Positions 38,497 through 46,934 of a stretch of 64,000 nt of DNA are shown piece by piece. This DNA comes from Geomonas limicola. Lineage in GTDB: Bacteria > Desulfobacterota > Desulfuromonadia > Geobacterales > Geobacteraceae. The DNA lies in NCBI RefSeq assembly GCF_014193675.1, contig NZ_BLXZ01000001.1:62001-126000 (forward strand), read 5' to 3'. A program made the translations under genes and the position numbers. The number at the start of each line of letters is the position of its first letter. Position 1 is the first letter of the stretch. The notes under the pieces were generated by a model, which was given only the letters and a program-made list of their open reading frames with translations, did no database searches and had not been told where the DNA came from.

Positions 38497-38603
38497 ACGG
38501 CACCGTTCATCCCCTTCCCACGGTCGATCTGCACCCAAAACCCGCAGATGTAGCACTTGACGCAGTGAACCGCTCCAGTCTCCACCAGGACCAGGTGCTT
38601 CAT
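38493..38603 (-). CDS. Possible small zinc-ribbon protein or remnant, 36 aa
   Basis: From ATG at 38603 the frame encodes MKHLVLVETGAVHCVKCYIC and 16 more residues. Directly upstream in the same frame lies NITCPKCKAKVG after a stop, so a CPKC...CVKCYIC ribbon pair is readable but has no standard start codon for its full length. It is either a truncated gene or a short ribbon with a non-standard start. It shares 4 bp with the DUF2062 stop. Confidence 0.3.
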   Translation of the reverse strand: MKHLVLVETGAVHCVKCYICGFWVQIDRGKGMNGAV

Positions 38604-38959
38604 GATACCGACCTTTGCTTTGCACTTCGGGCACGTAATGTTCTGAACTCCCCGGGCCAGTTATGGCCCTCCCTACCCCGCCTCGTCAGTCACTAACCAT
38701 CCCTGCCGAATTTCACTCGCAACACCGGGGTGGCACCAAAACCAGCCCCTTTGTCTCAGCCGCTCACAAATCGCACACCCGGGTTCTCCCTGGCCAACGA
38801 CAGCTATTGATTTGGTTGATCCCTGCCTCCTGACCACTCTCCCACCTTACCCGTGTCAGTCCGCCAAGAAGGCCTAGATCTTATCGGTATTGACATGAAA
38901 GTTCATCCTGACAGCGGTTACCCGGCTTACGCCGGTATAGAGAAAGATGACCACCCAGA
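38604..38959. other. Gene-poor intergenic stretch
   Basis: I see no supported gene, RNA or terminator here beyond the upstream part of the small zinc-ribbon frame. Confidence 0.4.
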
Positions 38960-39055
38960 TCAGCTGCTCCCGACCACCACGGCCTGCAGTTCGGTAATGG
39001 TTGCCGGTAGGTTGTCCCAGGATGTGCCTAAGAGCGGTTCCTGTTCTCGCGACAT
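38960..39055 (-). CDS. Candidate 31-aa peptide with strong Shine-Dalgarno
   Basis: A minus-strand ATG is preceded by AAGGAGGTCTCC, a near-perfect ribosome binding site. It encodes 31 residues beginning MSREQEPLLGTSWDNLPATI and ending VVVGSS. The composition is soluble, acidic then hydrophobic, with no signal peptide. No modification enzyme or transporter gene is adjacent. It may be a genuine small protein, a leader peptide or the remnant of a longer gene. Confidence 0.35.
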   Translation of the reverse strand: MSREQEPLLGTSWDNLPATITELQAVVVGSS

Positions 39056-39504
39056 GGAGACCTCCTTCGCGGTCCTTGCTGCGACCGCAGCTCCTATGTA
39101 CCGGAACAATATGGAGATCAGGTGAATTCTGGGTAAAAGAATGGTGACCGGAACAGGATGAACAGGGATAAAGGTGCACCGAGGAAAGCCTTTACCGGGT
39201 CGTGGCAAAGCTTACGGTGGACAACAATAGAATGTGTGATATCCAATGATGGGTAATTTTCTTCGTTACCAACACACCTCATTAGTCGTTTTCTTGATGG
39301 ACTGTGGGGCCCGGCATTCGACTCGGGCTCCCTCCCCTCAGTAACAAAGCAAAAAAAAGTTTAAGAAAACACCCGGGCAATCCGATCAGTTACCAAGTGA
39401 AAGGTTTCCCAGGCGACGCCCGCCACGTCCAAACCGCAGCGGGTACCGCAACCAGGAGACGCTTCACTGCGCTGAACTGCCATCGCACAAAAGGAGAAAA
39501 CTTC
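39056..39504. other. 449-bp region upstream of the 135-aa unknown
   Basis: AT-richer than the flanks. No gene was seen. A stretch at 39374-39436 has slight similarity to a GEMM riboswitch but lacks the core (see rejected items). Confidence 0.4.
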
Positions 39505-39912
39505 ATGAGCACACGAAATCCCAGTTGGCCGGCGCTTCCGAATGCACAGGTAGACGTGATATCCCACACCGTGGTTTCCGAGGACAACCTGAGGGAGATC
39601 CAGGGGGTAACCGCGAGCGAACAGCATGCCATGATCGATCTCGGCGACACCATGAGTGTGGTCTTCTTCAACAACTCCGCGCTGGGCTGCGCCGGCACTG
39701 TCACCATCTGGCACAACAAGCACCAGGCTGCCGTGAAAACCTACTCTTCCAGCATCACCGGAGAATGGCTGGACGCCGACAACCTGGTGGTGACCGACGA
39801 AGAAGACGAAGGGTGGACAGTAAACGGCGAACTGATCACCGGATGCCTCGCCATGGACCTCAACGGCAGACAGGGCATCTACAGCTGCGGCGAGTTCTAT
39901 CGCAGTAACTAA
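39505..39912 (+). CDS. Hypothetical protein, 135 aa
   Basis: The start at 39505 follows AAAAGGAGAAAACTTC, a strong ribosome binding site. The protein (MSTRNPSWPALPNAQVDV...) is acidic and has no signal peptide or membrane helix. Alternating hydrophobic residues (MSVVFFNNSALGCAGTVTIW, AAVKTYSSSITGEW) suggest an all-beta fold. I do not recognise a family. Codon use is like that of the neighbours. A GC-rich hairpin (CGGCGGAAG/CTTCCGCCG, 39935-39977) follows the stop without a T-run. Confidence 0.75.
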   Translation: MSTRNPSWPALPNAQVDVISHTVVSEDNLREIQGVTASEQHAMIDLGDTMSVVFFNNSALGCAGTVTIWHNKHQAAVKTYSSSITGEWLDADNLVVTDEEDEGWTVNGELITGCLAMDLNGRQGIYSCGEFYRSN

Positions 39913-40342
39913 ACGCTTCGCTGTGTTTAGCTGACCGGCGGAAGGGGCCACTTCGTGGTTCAGGTACTCTTCCGCCGCGTCCGTGACCGCTCGCAGTTAC
40001 AGCAACACAATCTCAATCCCCCGTGACGAGATCCGCGTCCTCCCCACCCGCATCAGCCAGGCACCTTTCCGGGGGCCACCCCCATGCCGCAGTGCCTCCC
40101 TTAGTGTTACAGTTCTGAATCCTCAAAGATATCAATTGTTACAGTTGTGTGAACTTTCTGGAAAAACCCAGGAATGTCTTGCATAATATTTCCGTTTAGT
40201 TAGAGTGGAGTTTATTCAAAACAATGGAAATGTGATTTGTAAAGTTTCTTATATACAGCAGGTTGAAACAAGCTATTTACAGAAACAGTCGCGCTTGAAT
40301 CTTTGAGTGCCATCCAAGGCCAGAGAAGGAGGTTTGACAAAA
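39913..40342. other. 430-bp region upstream of the helix-hairpin-helix gene
   Basis: No gene. It holds the hairpin after the previous gene and two direct copies of TGTTACAGTT at 40105-40114 and 40137-40146, 32 bp apart (about three helical turns), which could be a regulator site. The right part is AT-rich. Confidence 0.45.
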
Positions 40343-40870
40343 ATGGAACAAACGGCAGCCGATTTACAACAACTGAAGGGGGTAGGTAGCATCCTGGTTC
40401 AACGCCTGAAAGAGGCAGGGCTTGACGGTTTCAGCAAAATCGCCGAGGCCGATGCAGCAGAATTGCGCAAGATCAAGGGGCTCAACCCCAGAACTATCTC
40501 GTCCATTCAGGCCCAGGCGAAAGAGTTGGCAGCACAGGCCGGTTCCGACCGTCAGGCAGCCATCGATGCGCTGGTCAAGCGACTTGGCGAGGTAAAGGAA
40601 CAGGTGCAGGCCCTGGCACAGGCAACCCGGGATCGTTTTGGAGCGGAACTTACCGGCAAGCACGGCAAGAAGATGAGTTCCGACCTGGTATCCATCGAAG
40701 ACACCCTCGCAAAACTCAACCTCTCGGGCAAAAAGGGGGCCAAGCGCGCCGGCAAGGCACTGAACAAGGTACAGAAGCGGGTCTCCGGACTGGCAGAGGA
40801 CGCCAGCCTGAAGAAGGTGCGCAAAACGCTCAAACGGGCCCGGAAAACGGTGCGCAAAGCTGTAGAGTGA
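40343..40870 (+). CDS. Helix-hairpin-helix protein with lysine-rich tail, 175 aa
   Basis: Residues about 5-60 form tandem helix-hairpin-helix units (LKGVGSILVQRLKEAGLDGF, LRKIKGLNPRTISSI), a non-specific DNA-binding module. The middle is helical, and the C-terminal 45 residues are strongly basic (KKGAKRAGKALNKVQKR, KKVRKTLKRARKTVRKAVE), like a histone H1 or HU tail. The start follows GGAGGTTTGACAAAA. It may be a nucleoid-associated protein. No partner gene is adjacent. Confidence 0.8.
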   Translation: MEQTAADLQQLKGVGSILVQRLKEAGLDGFSKIAEADAAELRKIKGLNPRTISSIQAQAKELAAQAGSDRQAAIDALVKRLGEVKEQVQALAQATRDRFGAELTGKHGKKMSSDLVSIEDTLAKLNLSGKKGAKRAGKALNKVQKRVSGLAEDASLKKVRKTLKRARKTVRKAVE

Positions 40871-41005
40871 TACGGGGGGAAAATGGTGAGACTGGTAGCC
40901 TGACCGCGACCTGCAGGCAGCAACGCAAGCAGCACTGCCTGGCTCCGGGACCTGGAACATCAAGCACAGCCCCCAGCGCGAAGCGAATCGAGACGTAATG
41001 ACTTC
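40871..41005. other. Short intergenic stretch after the HhH gene
   Basis: Nothing recognised. A weak GGCC/GGCC hairpin with TTTTTTT follows at 41008-41032 and could end the helix-hairpin-helix transcript. Confidence 0.35.
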
Positions 41006-41095
41006 TTAGGCCTGAGAGAGCGGCCTTTTTTTGCTCTTGAGCGCGCGCTTCTTGCGCAGCTCAGCCTGGGCGATCATCTCCTGGTGCAACCCCAC
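41006..41095 (-). CDS. Candidate 29-aa basic peptide
   Basis: A GTG at 41095 follows GGAAGGGGAGGGGTGA, a very purine-rich ribosome binding site. The frame gives 29 residues with a basic helix (IAQAELRKKRALKSKKRPLS). It is in the same reading frame as the 40-aa frame just upstream, separated by TAG and TGA. Two micro-genes and one broken gene are both possible. Confidence 0.3.
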   Translation of the reverse strand: MGLHQEMIAQAELRKKRALKSKKRPLSQA

Positions 41096-41122
41096 TCACC
41101 CCTCCCCTTCCGCCGGCTGCCG

Positions 41123-41245
41123 CTACCGGTAACGCCCCTCGGAAATCATCTCCCAGGCGAAGCGCGTCTCGCTGTCGTGGCACTCCAGGATCGCGCGCAG
41201 CTCCTCGGCGATTTCGGGTGCCGTTACCGGGCAGAGCAATTCCAT
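41123..41245 (-). CDS. Candidate 40-aa peptide or 5' part of a broken gene
   Basis: The frame begins MELLCPVTAPEIAEELRAIL and ends EMISEGRYR at TAG. The composition looks protein-like. Downstream in the same frame, after TAG and TGA, lies the 29-aa basic frame. The ribosome binding site is weak. Confidence 0.3.
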   Translation of the reverse strand: MELLCPVTAPEIAEELRAILECHDSETRFAWEMISEGRYR

Positions 41246-41667
41246 CCGAATCCCAATGTTCCTCCATCACGGTGTACTGTCATAGCTGAAGCTGCTGAGA
41301 CTAGATTCTGCTTCCTGCCATCCAACTCATCATAATTTCAACTAGATGTAACAGTCTCCAAGCATTACATTTTGCTTACCATTAGTAAATATCAATGTCG
41401 CTCGATACTTTCGCCCACTGTCTGTGCCAGTAGCACCCACTCACGTGGCTGTGGAGATTTCCACTGCTCCTGTGGAAAACTTACAGATTCCTGTGTAATA
41501 CTTCTCACAATGTCAGTAAACACTTAGCATCTGGCAATCTGCACAAGAAATAGTCACGGGCAACGCCAGATTTTTGGCGAAATCGTCGAGGCATCCAAGC
41601 GTGCCTCCCAAGTCGGCAAAGCAGGCCCGAAGCGCGTCCTGCACTCCCCGTACTCACAGAGCAAACG
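41246..41667. other. Gene-free AT-rich stretch
   Basis: About 420 bp without a supported gene. It contains several TGTGGA-like repeats (41450-41510) of no clear meaning. Confidence 0.4.
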
Positions 41668-41699
41668 AAAAAGGCCTGGCCAGCTCACGCTGCCAGGCC
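41668..41699 (-). terminator. Terminator of pstS
   Basis: On the minus strand GGCCTGGC, a loop and GCCAGGCC are followed by TTTTTC, 24 bp beyond the pstS stop. Confidence 0.88.
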
Positions 41700-41722
41700 C
41701 CCGTGTTTCCGGCTCGTATCGG

Positions 41723-42751
41723 TTACTTGATGGTCTTGATGGTTTTCTCCACCATCTTGGCAACGCTCTCGGGAAGCGGCGCGTAGAGCATGGGGGAAGC
41801 CATCTTCTGCCCCTTGTGCAGGCTCCAGTTCAGGAACTCGACAAGCTTCTTCCCTTTGGACGGATCCTTAGCGTGCTCATACACCAGGAGCCAGGTGAAA
41901 CCAACGATCGGGTAGGCATCCTTGCCCGGCTGGTTCACCAGGGAGATGCGGTAATCGGCAGGCATGTGCTTTACTGCGGCAGCGGCAGCCGCCGAGGTGG
42001 AGTGGATGGAGGGTTCCACGAAGTGTCCCGCCTTGTTCTTCAGCGAGGCGTAGGGGAGCTTGTTCTCGAAGGCGTAGGCGAGTTCCACGTAGCCCAGCGA
42101 GTACGGGGTGGTCTTCACCTGGCCGGCGACACCTTCGTTACCCTTGCCACCCAGACCGACCGGCCACTTGACCGAGGCGCCCTTGCCGACCTTCTGGGAC
42201 CACTCCGCATTTACGCCGGTGAGGTAGTCGGTGAAGATGCTGGTGGTTCCTGACCCGTCAGAGCGGTGCACCACGATGATCGGCTTGGCAGGAAGTTTTA
42301 TGCCCGGGTTGTCGTCGGCGATCTTGGGATCGTTCCACATGGTGATCTTGCCCAGGAAGATGTTGGCCACGTCCTCGGAGTTGAGCTTCAGGCCGCTGGG
42401 GATACCCGGCAGGTTGTAGGTCACCACCACCGCGCCCATAACGGTCGGGATATGGATCAGTTTGCCTGGGGCCGCCTTAAGTTCTTCGTCGGAGAGGAAC
42501 TTGTCGGAGGCGCCGAAGTCGACGGTCTGCGCGGTAATCTGCTTGATCCCCCCGCCGGAACCGATCGACTGGTAGTTGAATTTCACGCTGGGATCGACCT
42601 TGGCGTACTCGCTGAACCATTTGGAGTACAGCGGATACGGGAAGGTTGCCCCGGCACCGTTGATCAGGGTTTCGGCCGATGCCGTACCGGCGGGGACGCC
42701 GACTGCTACCAGCGCCAAGGCGACCGCAACTCTTCTTAAGGATTGAAACAT
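41723..42751 (-). CDS. pstS: Phosphate ABC transporter substrate-binding protein PstS, 342 aa
   Basis: A Sec signal peptide (ending ASA/ETL) is followed by the PstS pattern LINGAGATFPYPLYSKWFSE, YQSIGSGGGIKQI, FGASDKFLSDEEL and RSDGSGTTSIFTDYL, which build the phosphate pocket. It delivers periplasmic phosphate to PstCAB, which is not in this window; the gene is closed by a terminator and is monocistronic here. The start follows CAGGAGGGCAAA. A possible Pho box lies upstream. Confidence 0.95.
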   Translation of the reverse strand: MFQSLRRVAVALALVAVGVPAGTASAETLINGAGATFPYPLYSKWFSEYAKVDPSVKFNYQSIGSGGGIKQITAQTVDFGASDKFLSDEELKAAPGKLIHIPTVMGAVVVTYNLPGIPSGLKLNSEDVANIFLGKITMWNDPKIADDNPGIKLPAKPIIVVHRSDGSGTTSIFTDYLTGVNAEWSQKVGKGASVKWPVGLGGKGNEGVAGQVKTTPYSLGYVELAYAFENKLPYASLKNKAGHFVEPSIHSTSAAAAAAVKHMPADYRISLVNQPGKDAYPIVGFTWLLVYEHAKDPSKGKKLVEFLNWSLHKGQKMASPMLYAPLPESVAKMVEKTIKTIK

Positions 42752-42782
42752 TTTGCCCTCCTGTTGTGTTCGTTTTTTCGGG

Positions 42783-42817
42783 AGTATAGGCCTGCGATTG
42801 TGAAGATCCGGTTACAG
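42783..42817 (-). promoter_or_regulatory. Candidate Pho box and -10 of pstS
   Basis: On the minus strand an 18-bp stretch CTGTAACCGGATCTTCAC (42817-42800) resembles the PhoB box (10 of 18 matches), and TATACT (42788-42783) follows 11 bp later, the spacing expected of Pho promoters without a -35. The match is moderate. Confidence 0.42.
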
Positions 42818-42934
42818 GAGGAGCAAGATATGGTGAAAATTGCGGTTCAGCGTGGGGGGGGAAGCCCATACCGGAGCCACACGGCGAGGGCAACGGGCCA
42901 CCAGCACCAACAGGGGGGACAATGCTTTCGGAAC

Positions 42935-42968
42935 AAAAAAACCCGGGTCACGAATGACCCGGGTTTTC
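42935..42968. terminator. Bidirectional terminator-like hairpin
   Basis: AAAAAAACCCGGGTCA and TGACCCGGGTTTT form a 10-bp-plus stem. It lies between the cysN stop and the pstS promoter and can end the cys transcript. Confidence 0.85.
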
Positions 42969-43052
42969 TATTTACTTCACACATTCTATAGGCGGAGCCG
43001 CCCCCCAGCACGCTGGCGCGAGAAACATCGAGGTCCAGGCAGCAATGAGCTG

Positions 43053-44717
43053 CTAGATGCCGGTTCCGGTATCCGAATCAACCTTGTCTTGCGGAAGGTT
43101 CCCGCGCTTGAAGAGCAACACGCTGATCCCTTCGAGGGTGCGGTCGAACTCGAAGGCCAGGTTGTGCTCGTAGGCAAGCAGTGCCACCGCCGGCAACTGC
43201 CCGAGGTCGCGCAACCGGAAGAGCACCCGGTTCCCCTTCTCCAGGTGTGCTAGGAGGGTGATCGGGGCTTCCAGGATGAAGGTGCCGTATTCAGCAGTCA
43301 GATCGACCACGTTGAGGCTCGTGGCGCTGAGTTCGCTCAGGCTGATGCGTCGGGTCCAGGCACTGCCGGTCTCCGGCTCAAGCTCGGCAAGCTGTGCCTT
43401 GTGGGACTCCAGTTCCACAGCCTCGGATACCATGCCGGCCGCCACCGTGGCGTTACTGAACCGGTCGATGAGGATGAAGCTGCCGGTGTCGCGGTTCTCG
43501 CGGTACGGGTCGAACGGTACAGGACGGTCCAACTCCAGCCGCACCAGGGCTATCTCGTTCAGCCCCAGGGTAGTCACCTGTTTCTGCTCCAGGGTGTTCA
43601 CATCGACCGCGTACGGCACGTCGGTCACCCTGCCGGGGGTGATCCCGGTGGCGCTCTTCACCAGGTAGAGTTGCCCGGGACGCAGCGGCTCATCGTGCAG
43701 CCAGACCAGGTGCGCCTCGGGGTGCCGGGTGAAAAGCGGCGCCGCCTCGGGAACGGTGAGCATGTCGCCACGACTGATGTCGATCTCGTCCTTGAGGGTA
43801 AGGGTTACCGCCTGCCCGGCCACGGCCTCGTCGAGGTCGCCGTTCATGGTGACCACGCGGTCGACCCGGCTCACCAGCCCCGAAGAGGAGACCCGAATCT
43901 CGTCGCCAGGGCGCACGGTGCCGGCGGCAATGGTGCCGCAGAAACCGCGAAAATCGAGGTTGGGGCGGTTCACCCACTGCACCGGCATCCGGAAGGGTTG
44001 CCCGGCCCGGTCGTCCTCGACCTGGACCGTTTCCAGAAACTGCAGCAGGGTAGGCCCGCTGTACCAGGGGGTGTTGACGCTCTTCTCGATGATGTTGTCG
44101 CCGTTCAACGCCGAGATGGGGAGAGCGGTAATCGATGAGAAACCGAGCGGTTCGGCGAACTCGCGGTAGTCGTCTTCGATACGCCTGAACTTCTCGGCGT
44201 CGAAATCGATGAGGTCCATCTTGTTGATGGCCAGGACGATGTGCCGGATCCCCACCAGGGATACCAGGAAGCTGTGCCGGCGAGTCTGGGTCAAGAGCCC
44301 CTTGCGGGCGTCCACCAGGATGACGGCGACCTTGGCGGTAGAGGCACCGGTCACCATGTTGCGGGTGTACTGCTCGTGCCCCGGGGTATCGGCCACGATG
44401 AACTTGCGCCGGTCGGTGGAGAAGAACCGGTAGGCGACGTCGATGGTGATCCCCTGTTCGCGCTCGGCCTGCAACCCGTCCAAGAGGAGCGCATAGTCGA
44501 TGGCGCCCCCCTGGGTCCCCACCTTCTTGCTGTCCGCCTCCAGGGCCGCCAACTGGTCCTCGAAGACCATCTTGGAGTCCCACAAGAGTCGCCCGATCAG
44601 GGTGCTCTTGCCGTCGTCCACGCTGCCGCAGGTGATGAATCGTAACAGGGACTTCTCTTCCTGGCTCTTCAGGTAGGCGAGGATGTCTTTCTCGATGAGT
44701 TCGGATTGATGTGCCAT
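43053..44717 (-). CDS. cysN: Sulfate adenylyltransferase subunit 1 CysN with C-terminal extension, 554 aa
   Basis: A translation-factor-type GTPase that drives ATP sulfurylase. G1 is GSVDDGKST, G3 ADTPGHEQY and G4 INKMDLID, followed by two beta-barrel domains. The usual CysN is about 475 residues. Here about 80-100 more follow the third domain (from about residue 455, ISLSELSATSLNVVDLT to the end). This tail is not an APS kinase (no second P-loop); I do not recognise it. The start overlaps the cysD stop by 1 nt (TAATG). Confidence 0.93.
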   Translation of the reverse strand: MAHQSELIEKDILAYLKSQEEKSLLRFITCGSVDDGKSTLIGRLLWDSKMVFEDQLAALEADSKKVGTQGGAIDYALLLDGLQAEREQGITIDVAYRFFSTDRRKFIVADTPGHEQYTRNMVTGASTAKVAVILVDARKGLLTQTRRHSFLVSLVGIRHIVLAINKMDLIDFDAEKFRRIEDDYREFAEPLGFSSITALPISALNGDNIIEKSVNTPWYSGPTLLQFLETVQVEDDRAGQPFRMPVQWVNRPNLDFRGFCGTIAAGTVRPGDEIRVSSSGLVSRVDRVVTMNGDLDEAVAGQAVTLTLKDEIDISRGDMLTVPEAAPLFTRHPEAHLVWLHDEPLRPGQLYLVKSATGITPGRVTDVPYAVDVNTLEQKQVTTLGLNEIALVRLELDRPVPFDPYRENRDTGSFILIDRFSNATVAAGMVSEAVELESHKAQLAELEPETGSAWTRRISLSELSATSLNVVDLTAEYGTFILEAPITLLAHLEKGNRVLFRLRDLGQLPAVALLAYEHNLAFEFDRTLEGISVLLFKRGNLPQDKVDSDTGTGI

Positions 44718-45622
44718 TAGAAGTACCCTTCCTGTTTTTTCTTCTCCATGGAGCCCGCCTGGTCATGGTCGATAAGGCGCCCCTGCCGCTCGGAGGTGCG
44801 GGTCAAGAGCATCTCCTGGATGATCTGCGGCAGCGTGTCGGCCTCGGACTCGACCGCACCGGTGAGCGGGTAGCAGCCCAGGGTGCGGAAGCGCACCGAT
44901 TTGTGCTGGACCACCTCGCCGGGTTTCAGTTCCAGCCGGTCGTCGTCCACCATGATGAGCATGCCGTCGCGCTCCACCACCGGGCGCACCGCCGCGTAGT
45001 AGAGCGGTACGATGGGGATGTTCTCCAGGTGAATATACTGCCAGATGTCCAGTTCGGTCCAGTTGGAGAGCGGGAAAACGCGGATACTCTCGCCGGGCTT
45101 GACCCGGGTGTTGTAGAGGCTCCAAAGTTCCGGGCGCTGGTTCTTCGGGTCCCAGCGGTGGTTTGCGCTCCGAAAAGAGAAGATGCGCTCTTTGGCGCGG
45201 GATTTCTCCTCGTCGCGGCGGGCACCGCCGAAGGCCGCGTCGAACTTGTAGCGGTCCAGTGCCTGCTTGAGTCCCTCGGTCTTCATGACGTCGGTGTACA
45301 GGGCCGAACCGTGGGTGAAGGGGGAAACACCACGGGCCACGCCTTCTTCGTTGACGTGCACGATGAGCTTGAAGCCCGACTCCTCCACCATCCGGTCGCG
45401 GAACTGGATCATCTCGCGGAATTTCCAGGTGGTGTCGACGTGCAAAAGCGGGAAAGGTGCCGGCGCGGGATAGAAGGCCTTGCGTGCCAGGTGCAGCATG
45501 ACCGCGGAGTCCTTGCCGATGGAGTAGAGCATCACCGGGTTGTCGAATTCGGCCACCACCTCGCGGATGATGTGGATACTTTCTGCTTCGAGTTGCTGCA
45601 GATGGGTCAGGTTACTGGTCAT
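44717..45622 (-). CDS. cysD: Sulfate adenylyltransferase subunit 2 CysD, 301 aa
   Basis: The PP-loop pyrophosphatase-type subunit that forms adenosine 5'-phosphosulfate from ATP and sulfate. Motifs include [51 protein letters not shown] and [15 protein letters not shown]. The length is normal. It is coupled to cysN by a 1-nt overlap. cysH lies 164 bp upstream on the same strand. Confidence 0.96.
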   Translation of the reverse strand: MTSNLTHLQQLEAESIHIIREVVAEFDNPVMLYSIGKDSAVMLHLARKAFYPAPAPFPLLHVDTTWKFREMIQFRDRMVEESGFKLIVHVNEEGVARGVSPFTHGSALYTDVMKTEGLKQALDRYKFDAAFGGARRDEEKSRAKERIFSFRSANHRWDPKNQRPELWSLYNTRVKPGESIRVFPLSNWTELDIWQYIHLENIPIVPLYYAAVRPVVERDGMLIMVDDDRLELKPGEVVQHKSVRFRTLGCYPLTGAVESEADTLPQIIQEMLLTRTSERQGRLIDHDQAGSMEKKKQEGYF

Positions 45623-45786
45623 GTCTCGATTCTCGTAGAAGGTGGAGGTTTGATTTCGTTGTCGTCGAATAGATCAGTATACGCAGTAAGGTTGTCACTG
45701 CCAGTGGGCTGCCTGATGTTAGCGATCCCGCCGCTCCCCTGTTTCAGGGACCGTCAGCGCTCAAGTAGCGCGGCAACTGATGGGAA

Positions 45787-46479
45787 CTATCTTCTGTGCA
45801 GGCCACACTCTTTGTGTTCCGGATTTTCCCACCACCAGCGTCCCGAACGGGCGTCTTCGCCGGGCTTGACTGCGCGGGTACAGGGTGCACAACCGATGGA
45901 GCGGTAACCCTCCTTGAAGAGCCGGTTCTGGGGCAGTCGGCGCTCCTTGGCGAAGGCCAGCAGCTCTGCCTCGGTCCAGTCCAGCAAGGGGTTAAGTTTC
46001 AGGATCCCGCCGTTTAGCTGATCGATCTCGATTGACTTCAGGTCCCCGCGGGTAACACCGTGTTCCCGGCGCATCCCGGTAACCCACCCCTTGAGATCCT
46101 TAAGGGCACGCCCCAGGGGCTCCACTTTGCGGATGTGGCAACATTCGTGGCGGTTTTCCAGGGACTCACGGAAAGAGAACAGACCTTTTTCCCGTTCCAG
46201 CTTTTCTACGGCCTCGTGGCAGGGAAAGTACCAGTCGATCTTGATCCGGTAGCGCTCGGTCAAGGCATCGGCTACCTCGTAGGTTTCCTCGTTAAGCCTA
46301 CCAGTATCCAAGGCGAACACCCCGACATCGAGCCCCAGTTCATGGACCAGTTCAATGATGGCGACGTCTTCCAGGGAAAAAGAGCAGGCGAGTTTCACGG
46401 GCCCATCGGCAGCGGCCACGCCGGTCTTCAGGATGTCTTGCGCGGAGGCGTTTGCAGGGACTACGGGAATAACTTTCAT
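45787..46479 (-). CDS. cysH: Adenylyl-sulfate (APS) reductase CysH, 230 aa
   Basis: The PAPS reductase fold has SFSLEDVAII in place of the PP-loop. Cys113-Cys114 and Cys197-x-x-Cys200 are the four ligands of the [4Fe-4S] cluster that mark APS-specific enzymes, and catalytic Cys225 lies in KECGLH. It reduces APS to sulfite. That fits the absence of an APS kinase near cysDN. A strong promoter candidate precedes it. Confidence 0.94.
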   Translation of the reverse strand: MKVIPVVPANASAQDILKTGVAAADGPVKLACSFSLEDVAIIELVHELGLDVGVFALDTGRLNEETYEVADALTERYRIKIDWYFPCHEAVEKLEREKGLFSFRESLENRHECCHIRKVEPLGRALKDLKGWVTGMRREHGVTRGDLKSIEIDQLNGGILKLNPLLDWTEAELLAFAKERRLPQNRLFKEGYRSIGCAPCTRAVKPGEDARSGRWWWENPEHKECGLHRR

Positions 46480-46540
46480 GGAGAGATCCTTTCACGGTTT
46501 TACCTGCGCACCCGGTGCGCCATCGTCTTCTGGCATGACG

Positions 46541-46568
46541 TATATAATACTGCAAGCTATTCAGTCAA
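46541..46568 (-). promoter_or_regulatory. Sigma-70 promoter of cysH
   Basis: On the minus strand TTGACT (46568-46563), 16 nt and TATATA (46546-46541), about 62 bp before the cysH start codon. Confidence 0.65.
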
Positions 46569-46934
46569 GAAAAATATACTTAATTGTCACACATACTGGT
46601 TGTTGTTTATACTGCGGCCATTACCACAGCGCTCAAGGAGGGTATTCACCGGGCAGAGCAAGCTGCTTCGAGGTGGGAGCACTCTGGCAACAACATAAGT
46701 ATCGGCAGGCGAGGAGCAGATATGAGCAATCGCCCTGTCGACACGCTTTTCTCCAGTGTCATTGAGAGCCGGCAACCTTTGGCACGCACCATCTTGCGGA
46801 AGTTACGAGGTATAAGGAGAGACCTAAGCTGGCTGGCAACCAGCTGGTGTATTGTGAGGAACAACGAGGTTGGCTGGGGCTTCTGGCAGATTCCTCGAAA
46901 CGCAACTGCGCCCGAGGAGTCGCCCTGGTTGGAA
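46569..46934. other. 366-bp region between cysH promoter and methyltransferase
   Basis: No confident gene. A plus-strand frame with ATG at 46723 and AGGAG before it could encode a protein, but it runs on antisense through the methyltransferase and dehydrogenase genes, which argues against it. Confidence 0.4.

Noticed and set aside
39374-39436. GGGCAATCC...AAAGG...GGCGACGCC stretch reminiscent of a GEMM (c-di-GMP/cGAMP) riboswitch upstream of the 135-aa unknown
   Set aside because: The conserved core GGGACGCAAAGC and the GNRA-loop/receptor pair are absent; only loose similarity remains.
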